A stretch of 64,000 bases of DNA from Pseudobacteroides cellulosolvens ATCC 35603 = DSM 2933 (GCF_001262605.1 NZ_LGTC01000001.1:1908501-1972500), one strand, 5' to 3'. Shown: positions 34,497 through 44,210, numbered from the stretch's first letter. Made by a program: numbers and translations. Notes: generated from the sequence alone by a model not told the origin.

Positions 34497-36004
34497 CGGC
34501 CCACCTCAGCAGTGCTTAATCTATCCACTTCTTCCAGCATTTTTATAAGTTCAATCCTTAAAACCTTGCCCGAGCTGTTTCGTGGTAAGCTGTCCATGAA
34601 AACAATTTCCTGTGGAATCTTATAGGATGCCAGTCTTGGCTGTACATACTCTATAATATCTGCTCTTGTCAGCTTCTTATCCGATACAATAGCAGCACAA
34701 AGCACCTCAAGCTTTGTCTTTACGCTTTTCTTACCAAATACAGCAACATCCGCTATAACCTCATTTTTAAGGAGCACTTCCTCTATCTCTTTTGGGTCAA
34801 CCTTTTTTCCTGCTACATCAATAAAGTCCTGTTTCCTTCCCTTTACAAATACGAAGCCGTTTTCATCCATCACGGCAATGTCTCCTGAGAGGTAAAATCC
34901 ATCTTCGGTTACTCTCCCCTCTAAAAGTCCAGGGAAGTTGTAGTAGCCTCTTGACATTGCACCGCTTTTTATCGCTATCTGACCTTGTTCTCCGCATGGC
35001 ATACGCTTCCCATCATCATCCATGATTGCTGCTTCTACCCCATTGATGGCTTTCCCCACTGTTTCAATATTCTCAGTAGTATTCAAAATGCAAAGCCCTG
35101 TCTCCGCAATCCCGTACAGATCGGATATGTATATCCCTATATTTTCCTTGAATTTTTGCTTTATCTCAGAGTGAAGTACTGTCCCTGATGAAACACACAT
35201 TCTTAGGGATGTAAGATCGTACTTGTCTTTTAATCTTTCCTCCGACATCAGCTGATAAAATACCGGAAAGGCCACTAATACTGTTATTTTTTCCTTTTCT
35301 ATGTACTTTGCAACCTGCCGGGGCATCAGGCTGTCCATCATATGAATTTCCGCCCCCACAGATAGTGGGGAAAGCATGGCTGTATTAAACGCAAGACCAT
35401 GGGTATAATTAGCTATACAAAGCACCTTATCCTCAGCATTCAAGCCTACTGTACTCCGCCAGTTGGTTGCTGCAGCAATCACATTTTCCTGTTGGTACAT
35501 CATGCATTTAGGAACTCCTGTAGTTCCGGAAGAAAATCTGCATGAGATGATGCCCTTAAGCCTCTCTCTGTCTATCGGCCTGTTATAATTCTGCCTTTCC
35601 GAGTACACCAGCACATAGTTTCTATAATTGATAACCACATCAAACTGGTCTTTGAGTGCAAATGTATCCGCCTCATCCTTATGCATCAGAAACCCTCCGA
35701 GGTGGCAGTCATTTACAATAGCAAGCAGTTCATCTCCTTTCAAGCTGTGGTCTACAAGCATGGCTATAATCCCTGACTTTATAAGACTGTAATAGCTTAT
35801 TATGAATTCCGGGCAGTTTTTAAAAAACAGCCCCACCGGATAATCCAATTTGATGGGCAATTGCTCAATTAACGATGATAGAGCCTCGATTTCGTCATGG
35901 AGTTTCTGGTAGCTGTACTGCTGATCCTTATACTTTATAGCTGTGCTTAAGCTGTATTTTCTTAAGCTTTCTTCCAGCAATTCAATGATCTTTAAATTAT
36001 CCAT
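34493..36004 (-). CDS. Free-standing adenylation enzyme (AMP-dependent ligase)
   Basis: A 503-residue ANL-superfamily enzyme with no carrier domain: CRFSSGTTGVPKCM (P-loop), DLYGIAETGLC (A5-like), YLSGDIAVMDENGF (A7), GRKQDFIDVAGKKVDPKEIE (hinge and A8) and PRNSSGKVLRIEL (catalytic Lys, A10). It should activate an amino or carboxylic acid and load it on a separate carrier, most simply the one at 31611. Substrate not deduced. AGGAGG lies before the ATG. It is coupled by a 4-bp overlap to the aminotransferase gene, which may make or modify its substrate. Confidence 0.85.
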   Translation of the reverse strand: MDNLKIIELLEESLRKYSLSTAIKYKDQQYSYQKLHDEIEALSSLIEQLPIKLDYPVGLFFKNCPEFIISYYSLIKSGIIAMLVDHSLKGDELLAIVNDCHLGGFLMHKDEADTFALKDQFDVVINYRNYVLVYSERQNYNRPIDRERLKGIISCRFSSGTTGVPKCMMYQQENVIAAATNWRSTVGLNAEDKVLCIANYTHGLAFNTAMLSPLSVGAEIHMMDSLMPRQVAKYIEKEKITVLVAFPVFYQLMSEERLKDKYDLTSLRMCVSSGTVLHSEIKQKFKENIGIYISDLYGIAETGLCILNTTENIETVGKAINGVEAAIMDDDGKRMPCGEQGQIAIKSGAMSRGYYNFPGLLEGRVTEDGFYLSGDIAVMDENGFVFVKGRKQDFIDVAGKKVDPKEIEEVLLKNEVIADVAVFGKKSVKTKLEVLCAAIVSDKKLTRADIIEYVQPRLASYKIPQEIVFMDSLPRNSSGKVLRIELIKMLEEVDRLSTAEVGR

Positions 36005-36044
36005 AAACTTTTATTTCCTCCTTCACTTATCCATGCTTGACCGA

Positions 36045-37016
36045 CTATTCAAGTTCCACCCCAATGTTACTGTTTAACGCTTTATTCATGTAATATGATC
36101 CTATGGATATATCAAAAACAGCCATCCCCATAGGGTTAAACATAATAGGACAGCTCTTGTCATAATCCTTCATGCACTCATTACAAACTATATCGATAAT
36201 AGAGCGGGTGTCTTCTTCTTTTAGTCCTTTTTCCCTGCTCATGACCTCAATATCGGTATTTTCCCTGCAAACCTCGTCCCAATCATCCACAATGATTGAT
36301 TCCTTTACATACTCATAAATATCCGGCTTGTAATCCCTGAGAGAAATATTCATCTGAAGAGACCCCTGCTTGGGCTTATGTTCTATATAAGTTTCCTTAG
36401 ACACAGTACAGGTAATAAAAACATCCGACTGCTCATAGACTTCCTTCCAATCGCAGGAAAAAACAACCTTTTCTTTGTATGGTGCTAAAATAGGGTGATC
36501 TTTTTCAATAGGTCTTATATCATATAGGTAAATGGTTGATATCCTATCCCCGAAAAGGCTTGTGCACATTTTAAAATGGTGCATTCCCACAGGCCCCCAG
36601 CCAATAATCCCCAGGCTGAAGTTTTTGAGGGTTCTCGCTATATCAAAGTATTTAAGAACCAATCCACTTACTGAAGCGGTGCGGATAATACTTAAGAGTG
36701 CAGTATTTACAATTCCCTCAGGTTTTCCTGTGTCAGCATTGTTGAGGATAACTACGCTGTGAGCCCTCGGAATACTTTTATTTATATTATCCGGAAAGCT
36801 TGCAATCCATTTGATTCCCGAAACATTAAATTCTCCTCCGATAAAAGCCGGCATGGCAATTATTCTGTTCTTTAAATCCCTATATCTTAAGTAAGGTTTG
36901 ACCGGCTGGGAAAAATCCCTTTTTTCAAGGCACCTGACAGCCTTTTCAATAACATTGATGGTTTCATTCCAGTCTATACCTATCTTTTGAATATCACCTG
37001 TATTAAGATAAATCAT
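36045..37016 (-). CDS. sbnB: SbnB-like N-(2-amino-2-carboxyethyl)-L-glutamate dehydrogenase
   Basis: A 323-residue protein of the ornithine cyclodeaminase/mu-crystallin family, started at the ATG at 37016 (AAGGAGA at 7 bp; an upstream in-frame start at 37070 lacks an RBS). MPAFIGGEFNVSGIKWIASFP, IPRAHSVVILNNADTGKPEG and RTASVSGLV match the SbnB subfamily, with LGIIGWGPVGMHH as the NAD loop. SbnB oxidises the SbnA product to give L-2,3-diaminopropionate and 2-oxoglutarate. The SbnA-like gene lies immediately upstream, which strengthens the call. The symbol is by analogy with staphyloferrin B synthesis. Confidence 0.85.
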   Translation of the reverse strand: MIYLNTGDIQKIGIDWNETINVIEKAVRCLEKRDFSQPVKPYLRYRDLKNRIIAMPAFIGGEFNVSGIKWIASFPDNINKSIPRAHSVVILNNADTGKPEGIVNTALLSIIRTASVSGLVLKYFDIARTLKNFSLGIIGWGPVGMHHFKMCTSLFGDRISTIYLYDIRPIEKDHPILAPYKEKVVFSCDWKEVYEQSDVFITCTVSKETYIEHKPKQGSLQMNISLRDYKPDIYEYVKESIIVDDWDEVCRENTDIEVMSREKGLKEEDTRSIIDIVCNECMKDYDKSCPIMFNPMGMAVFDISIGSYYMNKALNSNIGVELE

Positions 37017-37101
37017 TTGATTCTCCTTGAAAAAGTATTTTTTAACATGAAAACCATGGCGATACAACAAGCTTTTTACCTAACCACCAAGGTTTTCAGG
37101 T

Positions 37102-38079
37102 TTAAATCGCTTTTACAGCTGTAACCTTTTGAGTAAAGTTGCTGTACCAGGCTTCATTATAAATTGTACTTGAATACCTGTCTCCCCGGTCAGCAAATAT
37201 GGTTAGAACCCTGGGTTTTGTATTAAATTTCTTACCTTGAAAGTATTGTTTTACCGCATGAAATACAGAGCCGGACGAACCGCCGGCAAAAATATAATGT
37301 TTTTCCAAAAGCTCATGGCACATTTTGATTGTTGATACCTCATCAACCATAACCACATCGTCAATTTTAGCCTGTTTTAAAATATCAGGTACCATGCTTG
37401 AACCAATTCCAGGTATATATCTTTTTTGTGCAGGACCTCCAAAGATTACCGATCCTACAATGTCCACAGCTATTACTTTGATATTTGGAAATTTTTCTTT
37501 TAATTTTCGTGAAACTCCTGTAATTGTTCCCCCTGAGCTGACTCCCATGAATATATAGTCAATATTTTCAAAGCTTTTGCATATCTCAGCACCCAATGTG
37601 TTATAGTATGCTTCTGAATTATAAGGATTACCATACTGGTTTACCCAATAAGAGTTGGGGATATCCATTAGAAGTTCGTTTACCTTTTTAATGCGGTTCA
37701 AAAGATAACCTCCGCTGGCATCCGGCTCTGCAACCTTTACAACTGAGTGCCCCAGTTTCCTGATGATAGCTTCGTTAATAGGATTAATATGTGGGTCTAT
37801 CACACATAAGAACTTCAACCCGTATTGCTTACAATACGCAGACAAGGCAATGCCGAAATTTCCTGAAGATGATTCTATCAGTGTTGTATCCTGATCTATC
37901 TCACCAGAATCCAGAAGTTTTTTTATAATATATGATGCAGCTCTATCTTTTACACTTCCTGTTGGATTGTAATATTCCAGCTTCGCATACAGTTCAATGT
38001 CCAAATCCCCCGATATAATATTAGTTAACGGTGTATTTCCGACCCTTTCAAGGATGTTTTCACAAATCACCCTAATCAC
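37102..38079 (-). CDS. sbnA: SbnA-like 2,3-diaminopropionate biosynthesis PLP enzyme
   Basis: A 325-residue fold-type II PLP enzyme: GNTPLTNII, NPTGSVKDRAASYI (PLP Lys), ESSSGNFGIALS, SSGGTITGVSRKL, the SbnA-type IPGIGSSMVPDIL segment and HYIFAGGSSGS. SbnA condenses O-phosphoserine with glutamate to make the substrate of SbnB. Together they supply L-2,3-diaminopropionate, a building block of zwittermicin, edeine, viomycin and other antibiotics. It follows the interrupted-A NRPS gene by about 40 bp. Confidence 0.87.
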   Translation of the reverse strand: MIRVICENILERVGNTPLTNIISGDLDIELYAKLEYYNPTGSVKDRAASYIIKKLLDSGEIDQDTTLIESSSGNFGIALSAYCKQYGLKFLCVIDPHINPINEAIIRKLGHSVVKVAEPDASGGYLLNRIKKVNELLMDIPNSYWVNQYGNPYNSEAYYNTLGAEICKSFENIDYIFMGVSSGGTITGVSRKLKEKFPNIKVIAVDIVGSVIFGGPAQKRYIPGIGSSMVPDILKQAKIDDVVMVDEVSTIKMCHELLEKHYIFAGGSSGSVFHAVKQYFQGKKFNTKPRVLTIFADRGDRYSSTIYNEAWYSNFTQKVTAVKAI

Positions 38080-38121
38080 CTCCTCGCCTTTATTACAGTA
38101 AAGGCTCCATGTAAGAAATTT

Positions 38122-41100
38122 TTAATCATTAAGAGCGATATCCCTAATTTGAATATCAAGATTGCCCGCAAGCCTGTCCAGCACTTTTAGATAGCTCTTG
38201 GCAAACCTTTGTACGGTTTCCTTTCTGAACAATTTTGTACAGTACTCCAACCTGAAGAATATAGCACCTTTTCTTTCTTCTGCCTCCAATGTAATGTCAA
38301 ATTCTGCTGACTTTTTGGATATATTGTAGGGAGTGAATTTAAGCTGGTCAATTTCCATAACCAGTTTTTCTACGTTCTGCCATATAAGCATTACATCAAA
38401 CAGAGGATTCCTTCCCAGCCCTTTTTGCACCCCAAGTTTGCTAACAAGTCTTCCGAACGGGTAATTCTGGTTTTCATAAGCTTTTAGGGAAGCATCCTTT
38501 ACTTCCTGCAAAAAGCTTCGTATGGATTTACTACTTTCAGGACGGTTTCTTAAAGCAATAATGTTGACAAACATACCCATCAGGTTTTCCAGTTCAGGAT
38601 GGGGTCTCCCCGTGATAGGTGTCCCTACCACAACATCTTCCTGCTTGGAGTATTTGGAAAGCACTATATAAAGAGCTGCAAGAAGCACCATAAACACCGT
38701 TGTTCCAGTGTCTTCGGCCACTTTTTCCAGCTTGGCGGTCAAGTCTTTTTCTGCTTCAAAGAAAATATTGTCTCCCTCGAAACTTTGCATCCAGGGTCTT
38801 TCATAGTCTAAAGGCATGGTAAGCTCAGGGGCCCCATCTTTATAAATGTCTACCCAGTATTTTTCCATCCTTTGCAAATCGGCAGTACCATGACTTCCAT
38901 TGAGCCATTCCAGATAATCCTTATACTGAATACGGAGCGGCGGCAGATATTCGCCTCTATACAGACTAAGGAAATCCTTTAGCAATATGCTTACCGATAC
39001 ACCATCAGAAATAATATGGTGAATATCATAAAACAGCACATGTTTATCTTCATCTAGTTTGATAAGGCAAACCCTTAACAATGGTGCCTTACTTAAATCA
39101 AAAGGTTTTATAAGTTCTTGAACGATGTCGTCGATATTCCCATTTTCACGTTCCAGAATATCCAGCTTTATTTCCACATGCTCTTGTATTACCTGTACCG
39201 GATTATTATCAACAAAAGCATAGGACGTTCTAAGGACCTCATGCCTTTGTGCTAGCTGATTAAGTGCCTTTTCAAATCTAGCCGCATCCACTTTACCTTG
39301 TACAACCACTGCTGAAGGAATATTATAGGTAACCCCTACACTCTTTTTGCCTTTCATCTGGCTTAAGGTAAAAATAACTTTTTGAGCATCAGAAACAGGA
39401 TAATAGTCTCTTTTTGTTACAGGAGCAATGGAGTCATAAGTTATGTTTACGCTTTCCTTTATATATTTTGCTATTCCCTCAAGTGTTGCACTGTTGAAAA
39501 TTTCCCCCAACGGAATTTCCACCCCAAATTTCTGGTAGATCTTTGATATGAGCGTCATGAGGTTGAGTGAATGCCCGCCGATCTTAAGAAAATTATCACT
39601 CACACTTATCTTTTCAACACCCAAAATCTCAGTCCAAATTCCAGCCACTTCCTTTTCAATATCATCCCTTGGAGGTATGAATTCTTTATTGGTACTTTTC
39701 CTGGGATCAGGAAGTGCTTTATAGTCTATTTTCTTATTTGTTGTCAAAGGAATTTTAGGCAACTTTATGAAATATGACGGCACCATGTATTCCGGAAGTC
39801 TCTTTTCCAAATGTGCCATAAGTTCATGACCTGGAATGTCTCTATCGGCTGTAAAGTATGCCGCAAGACATTCCTCCTGAGATCCTTTGTTTTTTAATTG
39901 CTCATCATACCCCAATTCTTTCAGAATATCTTTTACCTTTACAGTATCCACTTCTCCTTTAAGTTCTTTATTGGCTTGCTCCAGCGGAATATGCCCTGTT
40001 CTGACCTCCCAACTGGTAGGGTAGGTATAATTATCAAAACCACGTTCCTTTCGCTGTATATATATACCTACATCATTAATCCTGCAATTGCTGGAACAGT
40101 ATCCGGTATCCAATGGATTGTGCCAATGAGTACTTTTGTTTTTCAAAAATTGAAGGATCTCCTCCTTTGTAATATCCGAATACCTGTAAAAGTCAATAAG
40201 TTCCACTTTTTTGAGCATTCCTCTATCTATAATAATCTCGGAACCCATAACATCCGATACATAATCCTTCTTGCTGAAATACATCATTCTTTGTTCAAAA
40301 ATCTTATGTTCTACATCATTCAAATCAAAAATATTATGTTTAAAGAGTTCTGATAGACGGAGTTCGTAAATTTGACCTCTTGAAAAACCGGTAACAATTA
40401 ACGGAATGCCTTTCTCATATGCCATTTTAGTGCTGCGTGCCCTAAGAACTTTAAAGCATCCGTTGCATACACTGCTTTCATCTTTCAAACCTTCTGTGAA
40501 AATTCGGTTCATATGTTGATAGCGATCAACTATATGATCTACACCTAATTCCTTTACTATCTTTTGTGTATTTTCCAATGCAACTTCCGAAATAAACCCA
40601 TTGTCAAAAGTATATGCCAGTACCCTAAGTCCCATTTCAACGAGCTTGTATAAAACATAAGTGCTGTCCTTTCCGCCGCTGTATAACAGCAAGCAGTCAT
40701 ACTCGCTGTTCTTATCGGTTTTGGCCTTTTCAAATTTCGGCAAAAGCTCCTCCAGCCTCTTAAAATACATTTCAGACTTATCCTTGTAATTCTCATATGC
40801 ACGGCATGTATTGCAAACACCTTTCAAGTCAAATACGGTATCGGGATATGTAGACGGAAGTCCGCACTTCGTGCAGTATACAATCTCATCCGGCAGGATT
40901 GAAGAGCTTTTATACTCCCTGAAATCAACTACACATTCTTGAACGTCGGGTAATTGCAATAATCTATTCTCAATTTCACCCAGTTCAACCCTGAACCCTC
41001 TGATTTTTACCTGCCGGTCTGCCCTGCCTAAAAATTCTATATTTCCATCCGGAAGCAGCCTGCCTAAATCTCCGGTTTTGTAAATTAGATCTTCAGTGTT

Positions 41101-42258
41101 ATTGCTAAAGGGATTTGGAATAAACCTTAAGCTTGTATGCTCAGGATCGTTATAATATCCCATTGTCCTATAAGGAGTACGTATATAGATTTCACCCACT
41201 TCACCATGACTTAGGATATTCATCTCCTGATCGAGTATAATCACTTTAGCACCATCAATCGGCTTACCTATGGGGATGCTTTTGTTTTTTACATCTGAAG
41301 GCTTTATTAAATAGAACACTTTAGCCAGGGTAGTCTCTGTAGGACCATACATGTTCACCAACTGGATCCTATCTCCAAAAACCGAATACCAGAGTGCAAG
41401 ACTGTTGGAAACAATCTTTTCACCGGCAAGTAGTATGTACCTTAAGCATTTGAAGTTATTCGCAGTTAGAATGCTTGAACCAAATATCCTGAAAAGACCT
41501 GGGGTACAATGAATCAATGTAATCTCAGATTTTTCTATCCAATTGACCAGCTTGCCTGTAATGAGTATTGTCTCCTTGTCTGGGGGAATACAAACAGTCC
41601 CCCCTGAACATAAGGGTACAAAAACATCTCTTAAAAACGGGTCATGACAACAGGAGGTAAACTGACTAATTCGTGAATTCTGATCAATACCAAAGGTGTT
41701 GATTTCCCAGTTTATAAAGTGCATAAGGCTTTTGTTCTGCCCTGCAATGGCCTTTGGCTTTCCGCTTGTTCCTGATGTAAAATAAATATAGATCATATCA
41801 TCAGGACTTACAACAGCTTCCGGTATGTTGGATAATAATGTGTCATTGGTGTTAAAGAATTCCTCATCCACTACAGCTACCTCAGTGTTTTGTTTCTCAT
41901 CCTTCAGCTGAACCCAAAGCTCATCTGGTGCACATCCGTCGGTAAATATCAGCTTTACTCTTGTAGAAGTAATCATTGAGCGTAACCTGTCCACAGGATA
42001 TGAAGAATCAAGGGGTACAAATACACAACCTGCTCTAAGAATTCCTATAATGGTTGAAATAAGCTCAGCCCTGTTCTCGGCTAATACTCCAATCAATGTA
42101 CCCTTTTGCATACCCTTTCCTATAATGTAGTTGGCAATCTGCTTTGATTTTCTATTAAGATCACCATATGTCACTCTTTTGTCTCCATACTCAAGAGCGG
42201 TCTTACCAGCATATTTGTCAAATGCTTCGTTTAATCTGCTTTGAATTGTATTATTCAA
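38122..42258 (-). CDS. NRPS: adenylation domain interrupted by a PP-loop ATPase domain, PCP, condensation
   Basis: About 1378 residues; TTG at 42258 is the best start (AAGGAG at 11 bp, while a GTG at 42270 overlaps that site). Core A domain, about 1-445: YFTSGTSGKPKAI (A3), AHDP-type A4 (CHDPFLRDVF), MYGPTETT (A5), YKTGDLGRLLPDG (A7), GRADRQVKIRGFRVELGEIE (A8). Then about 350 foreign residues: two zinc-type pairs CTKC and CNTC, the PP-loop LLLYSGGKDS, a CNGC pair, TGFSRGQ and a CSSNC pair. The A domain resumes with LEKRLPEYMVPS (A9) and LTTNKKIDYKAL (A10). A PCP follows (IGGHS, Ser near 897), then a full condensation domain with HHIISDG. The insert resembles WbpG-type N-acetyl sugar amidotransferases. 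Its likely role is ATP-driven amidine or thio-transfer on the substrate; this is inference. Confidence 0.88.
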   Translation of the reverse strand: MNNTIQSRLNEAFDKYAGKTALEYGDKRVTYGDLNRKSKQIANYIIGKGMQKGTLIGVLAENRAELISTIIGILRAGCVFVPLDSSYPVDRLRSMITSTRVKLIFTDGCAPDELWVQLKDEKQNTEVAVVDEEFFNTNDTLLSNIPEAVVSPDDMIYIYFTSGTSGKPKAIAGQNKSLMHFINWEINTFGIDQNSRISQFTSCCHDPFLRDVFVPLCSGGTVCIPPDKETILITGKLVNWIEKSEITLIHCTPGLFRIFGSSILTANNFKCLRYILLAGEKIVSNSLALWYSVFGDRIQLVNMYGPTETTLAKVFYLIKPSDVKNKSIPIGKPIDGAKVIILDQEMNILSHGEVGEIYIRTPYRTMGYYNDPEHTSLRFIPNPFSNNTEDLIYKTGDLGRLLPDGNIEFLGRADRQVKIRGFRVELGEIENRLLQLPDVQECVVDFREYKSSSILPDEIVYCTKCGLPSTYPDTVFDLKGVCNTCRAYENYKDKSEMYFKRLEELLPKFEKAKTDKNSEYDCLLLYSGGKDSTYVLYKLVEMGLRVLAYTFDNGFISEVALENTQKIVKELGVDHIVDRYQHMNRIFTEGLKDESSVCNGCFKVLRARSTKMAYEKGIPLIVTGFSRGQIYELRLSELFKHNIFDLNDVEHKIFEQRMMYFSKKDYVSDVMGSEIIIDRGMLKKVELIDFYRYSDITKEEILQFLKNKSTHWHNPLDTGYCSSNCRINDVGIYIQRKERGFDNYTYPTSWEVRTGHIPLEQANKELKGEVDTVKVKDILKELGYDEQLKNKGSQEECLAAYFTADRDIPGHELMAHLEKRLPEYMVPSYFIKLPKIPLTTNKKIDYKALPDPRKSTNKEFIPPRDDIEKEVAGIWTEILGVEKISVSDNFLKIGGHSLNLMTLISKIYQKFGVEIPLGEIFNSATLEGIAKYIKESVNITYDSIAPVTKRDYYPVSDAQKVIFTLSQMKGKKSVGVTYNIPSAVVVQGKVDAARFEKALNQLAQRHEVLRTSYAFVDNNPVQVIQEHVEIKLDILERENGNIDDIVQELIKPFDLSKAPLLRVCLIKLDEDKHVLFYDIHHIISDGVSVSILLKDFLSLYRGEYLPPLRIQYKDYLEWLNGSHGTADLQRMEKYWVDIYKDGAPELTMPLDYERPWMQSFEGDNIFFEAEKDLTAKLEKVAEDTGTTVFMVLLAALYIVLSKYSKQEDVVVGTPITGRPHPELENLMGMFVNIIALRNRPESSKSIRSFLQEVKDASLKAYENQNYPFGRLVSKLGVQKGLGRNPLFDVMLIWQNVEKLVMEIDQLKFTPYNISKKSAEFDITLEAEERKGAIFFRLEYCTKLFRKETVQRFAKSYLKVLDRLAGNLDIQIRDIALND

Positions 42259-42307
42259 TATGTACCACACTCCTTCATTTAATATTAGTTCATAGTTTAT
42301 GCATTCC

Positions 42308-44179
42308 TTATCTCAATCCGGGTAAATTGAATTCCTCCAAAAAAATCCCGAAGGTCATCACAATAATGAGCATGTCGCTGTCGTACGGAAGGTTTAATTT
42401 GAACCCTTCCGTTTTATACTGATTCTTTAAGCTTTCTACCATATCTGCGTTAAAATATCCCTGCCTTTGAATCCTGTCAAAGGAAAGGATATCTTGGATA
42501 TACTCTGTATTCTGTTTTAACAGGTCCGGGCTTCCCGGGGCCACAAAAGTAAATTTGGGCCTTTTGATTATTTCATCAGGTACAAAGCTTTCCGCAAGTT
42601 TCTTCAATATATATTTTTCATTAAAATCTTTTAGCTTAAGACCCGGGGGAACAATCCTGGCGAATTCGATGATATCCTTGTCAAGAAACGGGTATCTTGC
42701 CTCGACTGAATTTGCAAAGGACATTCTGTCGCCGTGATCGGCCAGCAGATGCTCGGGCAGACGCAGCTTAAAGTCTATATATGACCGTTTATGAAGTACA
42801 TCACGGTTTTTAATTCGCTGCTTTTTTATGACCGGATAGTTTAAGCAGTTAACACTCTCAAAGATATCATTTATCCCCTTGGAATAAAGATTTAGTTTTG
42901 TACTTTCATAAGCCTTATAATCCTTTTCATAGAAAAAAGTTTCGTCACCCCATACTTCTTCTCTGATCCGGCTTTCTAAGGCCGAAACTTGGGCTACTTG
43001 CCCAGGCTGCATTTGTCTCAGCTTGTCAAATCGGTACCCGACATATCCTGCAAACAGCTCATCTGCACCTTCCCCTGTCAGCACCACCTTTATACCCTGC
43101 TCTTTTACCAGCTCGGATAAGGAAAGGGAAGCTGTATTATAGGTCTCTTTGAGTGCACTTTCCGAGTGATAGACTACCTTTCTAAGTCGTTTACTGATAT
43201 CTTCAAAGTGAAAAAGTTTTTCATGGTGTATGGATTCCACATAATCAGCCATCATTCTTTGGAATCTCACTTCAGATATATCTTTTGATGCAAAATCAAT
43301 GGAAAAGGAATGTCTCTTTAGCCCTGGACTTACCTGTCTTATTTTAGAGGCAATAATAGAAGAATCAAGTCCGCCGCTAATATAAAAACCTACAGGCACA
43401 TCAGCTTGAAGCCTGTATTTTACTGCTTTTTCAATAAGCTCGTCCAGTTTTTCGATGTAATCACTTTCATCCATACTCTCAATGATTTCCCCTGCTTCAG
43501 GGTAAATCAAGTCCCAATATTCCTTAATTTTAATGAATCCATCGCTATTAACGGTAAGATAATTCCCATTTTCCAGGCTGTTTATATTTTTAAACAGTGT
43601 TCTTGGGCTAATGACTCCCGGAAATGTCAATATCTGATCCAATGCAACAAGGTCAACCTCCCTGCTTACACCTGGATACTCCAAAAGTGCTTTAATCTCC
43701 GAGGCAAATACAAAAACACCCTCAACCACTGTATAAAAAAAAGGGGCTATCCCCACATGATCTCTTGCACAAAGCAGCATATTCCTCTTTGAATCAAAAA
43801 TGGCAAATGCAAACTGTCCATTAAGCCTTTCAATAAAATCCGGGCCGCTGTCCTCATAAAGATGAACTATCACCTCTACATCAGTGTTGGTCTTAAACCT
43901 ATGGCCTTTTGCTATCAGTTCCCTCCTCAGCTCCAGATAGTTAAAGATTTCACCATTACATACAAGAACTATGGAACCGTCTTCATTGGATAGGGGTTGC
44001 ATTCCGCTTTCCAAGTCGATAATACTGAGCCTTGAAAATCCCAATGCTATATTATCTTTAACATAGTAGTCCACTCCATCAGGGCCGCGATGAAGTATTT
44101 TTTCTGTCATTCCGGATACTGTACCGATATTTGCCCTGTGGTCATTCCTCATATCAAACATTCCGCATATTCCGCACAT
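42308..44179 (-). CDS. asnB: Asparagine synthetase (glutamine-hydrolysing)-like
   Basis: A 623-residue class B amidotransferase. The start MCGICG exposes Cys2 as the glutaminase nucleophile; HRGPDG, the RLSIIDLE segment and NGEIFNY complete the N-terminal domain. The synthetase half has the PP-loop YISGGLDSSII and GEGADELFAGY. All catalytic landmarks are kept, so it should form an amide from a carboxylate, ATP and glutamine. It lies directly upstream of the PP-loop-bearing NRPS. It may make Asn for a prodrug leader, amidate the product, or feed nitrogen to the next enzyme. GAGGGG before the ATG. Confidence 0.87.
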   Translation of the reverse strand: MCGICGMFDMRNDHRANIGTVSGMTEKILHRGPDGVDYYVKDNIALGFSRLSIIDLESGMQPLSNEDGSIVLVCNGEIFNYLELRRELIAKGHRFKTNTDVEVIVHLYEDSGPDFIERLNGQFAFAIFDSKRNMLLCARDHVGIAPFFYTVVEGVFVFASEIKALLEYPGVSREVDLVALDQILTFPGVISPRTLFKNINSLENGNYLTVNSDGFIKIKEYWDLIYPEAGEIIESMDESDYIEKLDELIEKAVKYRLQADVPVGFYISGGLDSSIIASKIRQVSPGLKRHSFSIDFASKDISEVRFQRMMADYVESIHHEKLFHFEDISKRLRKVVYHSESALKETYNTASLSLSELVKEQGIKVVLTGEGADELFAGYVGYRFDKLRQMQPGQVAQVSALESRIREEVWGDETFFYEKDYKAYESTKLNLYSKGINDIFESVNCLNYPVIKKQRIKNRDVLHKRSYIDFKLRLPEHLLADHGDRMSFANSVEARYPFLDKDIIEFARIVPPGLKLKDFNEKYILKKLAESFVPDEIIKRPKFTFVAPGSPDLLKQNTEYIQDILSFDRIQRQGYFNADMVESLKNQYKTEGFKLNLPYDSDMLIIVMTFGIFLEEFNLPGLR

Positions 44180-44210
44180 ATAATCCCCTCAATCAACAAT
44201 CCTGTAATAT

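Noticed and set aside
39898..40353. Open frame of 151 codons on the plus strand within the NRPS gene
   Set aside because: Antisense to the PP-loop insert, low-complexity, no RBS; a shadow of the real frame.
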